Position numbers and translations under genes: made by a program. A DNA stretch of 64,000 nucleotides from Lachnoclostridium sp. (lineage in GTDB: Bacteria > Bacillota > Clostridia > Lachnospirales > Lachnospiraceae): the NCBI GenBank assembly GCA_021770065.1, contig JAETRR010000007.1:17645-81644 (forward strand), written 5' to 3'. Shown one piece after another: positions 59,030 through 64,000 of the stretch (its first letter is position 1; each line of letters opens with the position of its first letter). Under the pieces are notes generated by a model that worked only from the letters and a program-made list of their open reading frames with translations, searched no databases and had not been told where the DNA came from.

Positions 59030-60520
59030 ATGAGTTATGAAGAACTGTCTTTAACCGGATTTATAAATGAAATGAAAGATGTTTCCGTGGGACCCCATGC
59101 GAGGAAATTCTGTTTTGTGCTGGGAGCGGGCGCTTCCGTTACATCCGGGATAAAATCGGGCCAGGAGCTTGTAAATATATGGGATAAAGAGCTGTTGGAG
59201 AGAAACAGGGACAGCCATTTGGCGTGGAAACATGAATTGAAGATAAATGATACCAACAAGTACAGTTTCTACAGCCGATATTATGAGAGACGCTTCAAGC
59301 GTCAGCCGATGGACGGCTATAATTATCTGGAAAAGCTGATGGAGCACGCAAAACCAAGCATTGGCTATGTGATGCTTTCTTACCTTCTGACACAGAAAGA
59401 ACATAATGTTGTAATTACAACTAATTTTGACCATCTGGTAGAAGATGCAGTCAATTATTATACACAGACGATTCCTCTGATTATAGGGCACGAGTCGCTG
59501 GCACATTATATATCAAAGTCTATCAGAAGGCCTACGATCATAAAAATACACAGAGATCTGCTTTTTGATCCCAGGAATCGGTCTGACGAACTGGAAGAGC
59601 TCCATAAAAACTGGGAAGAGGCGCTGGGAAATGTGTTTTCCGAGTACCATCCGGTTTTTATCGGATATGCGGGAAATGACAAGAGCCTTATGAACTTCCT
59701 CTTGAAGAACAAGGAAAAATTCTCAGAAGATGAATGGAAATTTCCATACTGGATGCTTTATAAGTCAGACAGTGTAAATGATGAAGTTATGCAGTTTCTG
59801 AAAGAATCCAACGGATATCTTATTGTGCATAATGGATTCGATGAGGTTTTATACAGGCTGGGTGCAGAATTGGATTATAAACTGCCCCAGGAGGAAGTTT
59901 TTCTCAATGATGCAAGGAAGCGGTACCAGATGCTGTCTAATGCCGTCGATCAGTTTACGGAAAAGCTGATTCGTAAAGAACCATCTGCACAGGGTGAGGA
60001 TGGTTACGACCGGGAACGGGGAGAGATTGCAGAGGCGGTACGGAAGGTTACGGATCGGACAAAACTGCAGGGAATGTACAGCAGGGCCGTCGAGCTGCAT
60101 AATGCGGATCAATTTGCAGAGGCGCTTCCCATAGAGCGGCAATTGACAGAGTCTGCGCCGGATAATTCCAGTTATCATTATCTTCTTGGACTGACCTTAC
60201 ATGAACTGGAGCAGTATGATGAGGCTATAAGCGAGAAACGCAGAGCCATAGAACTGGAACCGGATAATGCAGAATATCATTACAGTATCGGAGTGACATT
60301 TTATACATTAGATCGGTATGAGGAAGATTTGAAAGAGACAAGGGAAGCTCTGAAGCTTAATCCGGATAATGCAGAATATCACTGGGGGCTGGCATGTACT
60401 CTGAGAGAAATGAACTATTGTGAGGAAGCGCTGGAAGCACTGCGCAAAGCGGTAGATTTGGAGCCGGATAATGCTGAATACCGATCCATGCTTGAAGAAT
60501 TACAGGAAAATGCAGAATAA
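59030..60520 (+). CDS. SIR2-domain protein with C-terminal TPRs
   Basis: 496 residues. SIR2 motifs: LGAGASVTSG (31-40), TTNFDHL (130-136), IKIHRDLLFD (171-180; HRD in place of HGD/HGS) and VFIGYAGND (209-217). After a linker, about residues 350-490 form four 34-residue TPRs with the phrase LEPDNAEYHYSIG repeated. No NTPase domain lies between, so this is a compact SIR2-TPR effector, divergently placed next to the ATPase-TOPRIM genes. Likely NAD-degrading defence protein or a component sensing through TPRs. The start has AAGGATAACGAAA before ATG. Confidence 0.75.
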   Translation: MSYEELSLTGFINEMKDVSVGPHARKFCFVLGAGASVTSGIKSGQELVNIWDKELLERNRDSHLAWKHELKINDTNKYSFYSRYYERRFKRQPMDGYNYLEKLMEHAKPSIGYVMLSYLLTQKEHNVVITTNFDHLVEDAVNYYTQTIPLIIGHESLAHYISKSIRRPTIIKIHRDLLFDPRNRSDELEELHKNWEEALGNVFSEYHPVFIGYAGNDKSLMNFLLKNKEKFSEDEWKFPYWMLYKSDSVNDEVMQFLKESNGYLIVHNGFDEVLYRLGAELDYKLPQEEVFLNDARKRYQMLSNAVDQFTEKLIRKEPSAQGEDGYDRERGEIAEAVRKVTDRTKLQGMYSRAVELHNADQFAEALPIERQLTESAPDNSSYHYLLGLTLHELEQYDEAISEKRRAIELEPDNAEYHYSIGVTFYTLDRYEEDLKETREALKLNPDNAEYHWGLACTLREMNYCEEALEALRKAVDLEPDNAEYRSMLEELQENAE

Positions 60521-60642
60521 CAAAACCTGCCCCAAGACAATTTGCGATAAATATCCTTAATATTTACAATTCTTTTAGTCCATTATTAATAATCAAAAAA
60601 TTAATACAGATTAAATGGACAGATTAAATTAAAAAATAAACG

Positions 60643-60671
60643 TTGTAAAATATTCCGCCCTTAGGTATAAT
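60643..60671 (+). promoter_or_regulatory. Promoter of the diguanylate cyclase gene
   Basis: TTGTAA (60643-60648) and TATAAT (60666-60671) with a 17-bp spacer, about 85 bp upstream of ATG 60756. Confidence 0.7.
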
Positions 60672-60755
60672 TTCCTATATATACCAATTAGCCGGTAAAG
60701 GATAAAGCCCATATTATTATTAATACATAAGTGCAGTAAAATGAGGAAGAAAGAC

Positions 60756-61685
60756 ATGGAAAAGATATTGATTGTTGATGACAGTATTACACAAGCATCC
60801 AAATTAAAGTCTATTCTGGAGGGTGAATACGAGATTACCATTGCCCAGACTGCGATTGAAGGTTTAAGCTGTGCCAGTATAGGAGGGTTTTCTCTGATTC
60901 TTCTGGACGTTGTGATGCCGGAGATGGACGGTTTTATGCTGCTGAAAAAACTGCAGGAGGAGATTATTACCCAGAGTGTGCCGGTAATACTGATTACAAG
61001 TCTTTCCGATATAGAGAACGAGCAGCATGGGTTCATGTTAGGAGCCGTTGACTATATTACAAAGCCTTTCCATCCGGTGATTGTAAAAGCAAGGGTAAAT
61101 ACCCATGTGAAGCTGTACCGATATCGGAAGCAGGTGGAAGAGCAGTCCATGACAGACCAGCTTACAGGAATTGCAAACAGAAGGCAGTATGACCTTTACA
61201 GTCTTGCAAAATGGCAGGAAGCGGCGCGGCTGCAGGTTCCGTTCTCCATATTTATGTTTGATATTGATCATTTTAAAGCCTACAATGATACCTATGGACA
61301 TCCTGCAGGAGACAAGGTAATTGCTGCCGTGGCAAAGACCATTTCCGGTAATATGCGGCGCACTATGGATTTTGTGGCGCGCTATGGGGGCGAAGAATTT
61401 GTGGCAATTACGCTGGGGGGAAATCCCCAGAGCATTTTCGGGCATATGAAAAAAATCCGTAAGAATATCGAGAAGCTTCAGATTCCGCATAAGGGCAATG
61501 TATCAAAGTGGGTTACGGTCAGCATCGGAGGGGTCACGGTCACTCCGAAAATCTGTGACGATTTTGGTACATATCTGAAAATTGCGGATACCATGCTGTA
61601 CGATGCAAAGCATTTGGGAAGAAACCAGGTGGTATGGTACGGCGATGACAGGAAGCAGTGGAAGGAATTTGACAGACCATGTTGA
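60756..61685 (+). CDS. Response regulator with GGDEF domain (diguanylate cyclase)
   Basis: 309 residues from ATG 60756 (GAGGAAG 7 nt upstream; ATG 60741 possible). Receiver domain: ILIVDDSITQ (about 4-13), phosphorylated Asp in LLDVVMPEMDG (about 47-57) and K in YITKPFHPV. The GGDEF domain has DQLTGIANRRQYD, FDIDHFKAYNDTYGHPAGD and the active-site RYGGEEF (about 206-212). RTMD five residues before it is the I-site for product inhibition. It should make c-di-GMP on phosphorylation by a kinase not identified here (the adjacent one is OmpR-linked). c-di-GMP could regulate polysaccharide, but no link is seen. Confidence 0.93.
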   Translation: MEKILIVDDSITQASKLKSILEGEYEITIAQTAIEGLSCASIGGFSLILLDVVMPEMDGFMLLKKLQEEIITQSVPVILITSLSDIENEQHGFMLGAVDYITKPFHPVIVKARVNTHVKLYRYRKQVEEQSMTDQLTGIANRRQYDLYSLAKWQEAARLQVPFSIFMFDIDHFKAYNDTYGHPAGDKVIAAVAKTISGNMRRTMDFVARYGGEEFVAITLGGNPQSIFGHMKKIRKNIEKLQIPHKGNVSKWVTVSIGGVTVTPKICDDFGTYLKIADTMLYDAKHLGRNQVVWYGDDRKQWKEFDRPC

Positions 61686-61735
61686 TTAGCCTGGTATCAT
61701 GATCAGAATGAAATCATTTTTCCAAGGAGGATGCT

Positions 61736-62410
61736 ATGAAGCTGCTTTATGCTGAGGATGAACGTTCGCTTTCTGAAGCGGTGGCAGACATTCTGACCTA
61801 TCACAAATATATTGTGGATGCCGTGTATAATGGCCGGGATGCTTTTGATTACGCCGTTTCCGATGATTATGACGGGATTATTCTGGATATTATGATGCCG
61901 GAAATGGACGGGATTGAGGTTCTCTGTGCACTGCGGAAAAATGGCTGTAAAACGCCGGTTCTTCTGCTGACTGCAAAGACTCAGGTGGAAGACCGAATCC
62001 GTGGATTGGATGCCGGGGCGGATGATTACCTGCCGAAGCCCTTTGACATGGGCGAGCTGCTGGCCCGTGTCCGTGCCATGCTGCGCAGGAGGGAGGACTT
62101 CCGTCCGGATTTGATCTCCTTTGGCGATTTGACGTTGAATGTGCAGTCCGGCACACTTTCCTGCGGCAATACAGACTTTGTTCTTCCCAAGCAGGAATAC
62201 CGCTTGATGGAGCAATTGATGATAAATCACAGCATCTTTCTTTCTTCGGAAGACTTGCTGATCAAGGCATGGGGTTATGATGCAAAGACCGATATCAACA
62301 GCGTCTGGCTCTATATTTCCTATTTGCGCAAACGTCTCACGGCCATGGAATCAACGGTGGAAATCGTGTCCAGGCGCAATATCGGATATCGTCTGGAGAA
62401 GCCGATATGA
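61736..62410 (+). CDS. OmpR/PhoB-family response regulator
   Basis: 224 residues, AAGGAGG before the ATG. Receiver: LLYAEDERSLSEAVADIL (acid pocket), phosphorylated Asp in GIILDIMMPEMDGIEVL (about 46-62), Thr/Lys in LTAKTQVEDR and DYLPKPFDMGELLARV. C-terminal winged helix: NVQSGTLSCGNTDFVLPKQEYRLMEQLM, LSSEDLLIKAWGYDAKTDINSVWLYISYLRKRL (in parts). It overlaps the histidine kinase by 4 bp (ATGA), so they form one system. Targets unknown. Confidence 0.95.
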   Translation: MKLLYAEDERSLSEAVADILTYHKYIVDAVYNGRDAFDYAVSDDYDGIILDIMMPEMDGIEVLCALRKNGCKTPVLLLTAKTQVEDRIRGLDAGADDYLPKPFDMGELLARVRAMLRRREDFRPDLISFGDLTLNVQSGTLSCGNTDFVLPKQEYRLMEQLMINHSIFLSSEDLLIKAWGYDAKTDINSVWLYISYLRKRLTAMESTVEIVSRRNIGYRLEKPI

Positions 62411-63618
62411 AGAAAACACTGCGAAAGAAATTCATTCTGTTTGCCATGTCTGCCGTCACGCTTCTGCTGGCGGTGCTGATCGGAGCGATCAATGCCTTTA
62501 GCTGGCTCATTCTGGAACGGCAGTCGGATCATGTGCTGCACGCTCTCGTCAGCGGGGAGGATAAGCCCTTGCAGGGGGACTTCCATGGCCGCAGGCCGTT
62601 TATGCCTCCGATGGATATGGATACCATAAAATCAGCTCGCTTTTTCATGGTGCATATGGATTCCGACGGCAATGTGCTGGATGTCAACGTGGATCAGATT
62701 TTCTCGGTCACGTCTGCGCAGGCAGCCCGATATGCCCGGCAGATCAGGGATACGGCCGGAAAGATCGATGTCTATAAATACGAAGTAAAGCAGATGGGAG
62801 CGGATCGTCTGATTTTTTTCATGGATACCACCGGACAGATCAACACCTTTGTGATGGTATTCACCATCTCCTCTGCGATTGCCATTGTCTGCTGGCTTCT
62901 GACTCTGCTGTTTGTGATTTTATTCTCCGGACGGGTAGTGCGTCCTGTTCTGGCAGGTATTGAAAAGCAAAAGCAGTTCATTACCAATGCCGGACATGAG
63001 CTGAAAACGCCCCTTGCCATCATTCAGTCCAATAACGACGCCGCCACGCTGATACACGGAGAGACGAAATACAGTAAAAACATCCGGCTTCAGACCCGGC
63101 GGCTGAATGTGCTGATGACTAATCTTCTGACTCTTGCCAGGCTGGACGAGGAAGCAGAGCTGCCCGCGGAAACCGTGGATATCAGCGGTTTGATCAGCGG
63201 GATGCTTCCGGCCTATGAAGGCGTCATAGCGCAGAAACAAATTACTGTCTCTGCTGAAATTCAGCCGGGCGTTATGATGCAGGTACATAAGGATACTTTT
63301 TCCCAGATGATTTCCATTCTTCTTGACAATGCGGTCAAGTATACTCCCGATGGCGGAACAATTTATTTCTCCGTGCTGAAACATGACGGCCATATCGAAA
63401 TTACAGAAGAAAATACCTGCAGCGCTACCCCTGATTCAGACCCCGAGCGGCTCTTTGAGCGGTTTTACCGGGGGGATAACTCCAGAACGCAGAGTAATCC
63501 GTCCTCCGGCTATGGAATCGGCCTTTCCGCCGCCCGTGCCATTGCGGAAACCTTTGGCGGGAAGCTGACAGCAAGTTATACAGATCAAGGCAGACTTAGT
63601 TTTACCGCACGATTTTAA
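62407..63618 (+). CDS. Sensor histidine kinase
   Basis: 403 residues. Two membrane helices (about 12-34 and 146-172) enclose an external sensor of about 110 residues. H box GHELKTPLAIIQSNND (about 196-211), N box ILLDNAVKYTPDGG (about 301-314), G box SSGYGIGLSAARAI (about 362-375) with the F box ERLFERFYRGDNSRT just before. It phosphorylates itself on the His and passes the phosphate to the overlapping OmpR-type regulator. External signal unknown. A terminator follows. Confidence 0.95.
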   Translation: MKKTLRKKFILFAMSAVTLLLAVLIGAINAFSWLILERQSDHVLHALVSGEDKPLQGDFHGRRPFMPPMDMDTIKSARFFMVHMDSDGNVLDVNVDQIFSVTSAQAARYARQIRDTAGKIDVYKYEVKQMGADRLIFFMDTTGQINTFVMVFTISSAIAIVCWLLTLLFVILFSGRVVRPVLAGIEKQKQFITNAGHELKTPLAIIQSNNDAATLIHGETKYSKNIRLQTRRLNVLMTNLLTLARLDEEAELPAETVDISGLISGMLPAYEGVIAQKQITVSAEIQPGVMMQVHKDTFSQMISILLDNAVKYTPDGGTIYFSVLKHDGHIEITEENTCSATPDSDPERLFERFYRGDNSRTQSNPSSGYGIGLSAARAIAETFGGKLTASYTDQGRLSFTARF

Positions 63619-63642
63619 ACTTATTTCACAAAATATTCACAG

Positions 63643-63677
63643 ACCTTCCCACAGGATTCACCGATGGGAAGGTTTTT
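63643..63677 (+). terminator. Terminator after the histidine kinase gene
   Basis: ACCTTCCCA pairs with TGGGAAGGT, 13-nt loop, then TTTT. Standard intrinsic terminator. Confidence 0.8.
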
Positions 63678-63765
63678 CTAATGTTGGTCATAGGTACGCT
63701 TATTATAATGGGAAAATAGCCCGGCTGAGAAATGCCAAGTATCTTATAGAAGTTTTTTGGTGGAC

Positions 63766-63858
63766 GGTAAAGTCGCAAAGGCGCACGAGAGAAACTTTCA
63801 TGAGTGCCCTTTCGAATGAAAGTTTCTCTCATTACCGGTGTGTCGAAGCGACTTTACC
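63766..63858. repeat. Nested palindromic element at right edge
   Basis: GGTAAAGTCGC (63766-63776) pairs with GCGACTTTACC (63848-63858), and GAGAGAAACTTTCAT (63787-63801) with its complement at 63816-63830. GGCGCAC/GTGTGTC also pair, with G-T wobbles. The result is a 93-bp extended hairpin. Its total length is like that of the element in the arg operon (outer arms 92 bp), but the sequences differ. Confidence 0.65.
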
Positions 63859-63895
63859 CTTTAGTGCCATCACGCAGTGATTGTAATAACTTTTC

Positions 63896-63918
63896 GGAAT
63901 CTCAATGAATGAGATTCC
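63896..63918 (+). other. Short hairpin downstream of the nested element
   Basis: GGAATCTCA and TGAGATTCC form a perfect 9-bp stem with an ATGAA loop. No T run follows. Confidence 0.4.
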
Positions 63919-64000
63919 AACTGAAAATTGACAACTGAATATCGTGCAGGAAAAGAAATTTGTGAGAAATGGACATAAACATTGGACATAGTGGTACTAT

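Larger units (their letters stand above)
63678..64000. other. Gene-free right end with hairpins
   Basis: No convincing ORF. It contains the nested hairpin element 63766-63858, a small ATCAC/GTGAT stem near 63869-63881 and a 9-bp stem at 63896-63918. TTGACA at 63929-63934 and duplicated GGACATA near 63973-63992 suggest the beginning of another promoter region at the edge. Confidence 0.5.

Noticed and set aside
1..64000. CRISPR array, tRNA, rRNA or insertion sequence
   Set aside because: No regularly spaced repeats, no cloverleaf or rRNA segments and no transposase-like proteins were found by eye.
1..64000. A local site-specific recombinase gene for the switches
   Set aside because: No protein with tyrosine-recombinase (R-H-R-Y) or serine-recombinase motifs is encoded here; it must act in trans from elsewhere.

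Overview
The window looks like a chromosome segment of a Gram-positive anaerobe of the Clostridia, most likely Lachnospiraceae (Clostridium cluster XIVa). The reasons are AGGAGG-type ribosome sites, TTGACA/TATAAT promoters, DegV, LrgAB, ArgJ and LoaP/NusG-like genes, and no outer-membrane or LPS-core genes. The left third is of mixed, moderately GC-rich composition; about 30-55 kb is visibly AT-richer, as expected for an exchangeable capsule locus.

Layout. 1-2056: end of an AAA ATPase plus a TPR protein, cut by the left edge. 2.1-11.3 kb: housekeeping genes (LysR regulator, amino-acid/sodium symporter, adenine methylase, nudC-SDR-lrgA-lrgB operon, ispF, an acetyltransferase, DegV, a small membrane protein). 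11.4-18.6 kb: arginine block, argG on the minus strand, rarA, then argC - GNAT - asparaginase - argJ, with ARG-box-like sites and a palindromic element inside the operon. 18.7-20.3 kb: tcdA and a MntA-HepT toxin-antitoxin pair. 20.3-27 kb: a two-gene defence-like operon on the minus strand, a SIR2-STAND-TPR protein and a second large protein whose SIR2-like domain has lost its catalytic signatures. 27.1-57 kb: capsule/exopolysaccharide locus. 57.1-60.5 kb: a second defence-like cluster (AAA ATPase + TOPRIM protein, and a divergent SIR2-TPR protein). 60.7-63.6 kb: a response-regulator diguanylate cyclase and an OmpR-type two-component system. The right end carries nested hairpins and no gene.

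The capsule locus starts with two NusG-family antiterminator genes separated by a hairpin and a probable attenuator. It then encodes an aminotransferase, the initiating sugar-phosphate transferase and a glycosyltransferase. Next come a WbpA/B/D/E-type set for UDP-2,3-diacetamido-2,3-dideoxyglucuronate and a full legionaminic-acid-type set (LegB, LegC, PtmE-like, LegH, LegG, LegI and a CMP-sugar synthetase), with a Wzx flippase and a Wzy polymerase. A second module (48.7-57 kb) carries membrane and soluble glycosyltransferases, acyl and acetyl transferases, an FdtA-like ketoisomerase and a thiolase; it looks like a decoration module.

The main finding is a pair of putative invertible promoter switches, one in front of the capsule locus (27099-27354) and one in front of the decoration module (48489-48692). 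Each is bounded by inverted 25-bp sites. All four sites have identical 9-bp arms (TTCGTAGAG...CTCTACGAA), but the 7-bp centre differs between the pairs and is reverse-complemented within a pair. This predicts one recombinase, encoded outside the window, acting on two switches that do not cross-recombine. In the sequenced orientation the clear promoter in switch 1 points away from the capsule and towards the SIR2 defence operon. A G9 tract in the acyltransferase gene (54831-54839) would add a third layer of phase variation. No CRISPR array, rRNA, tRNA, insertion sequence or recombinase gene was recognised.
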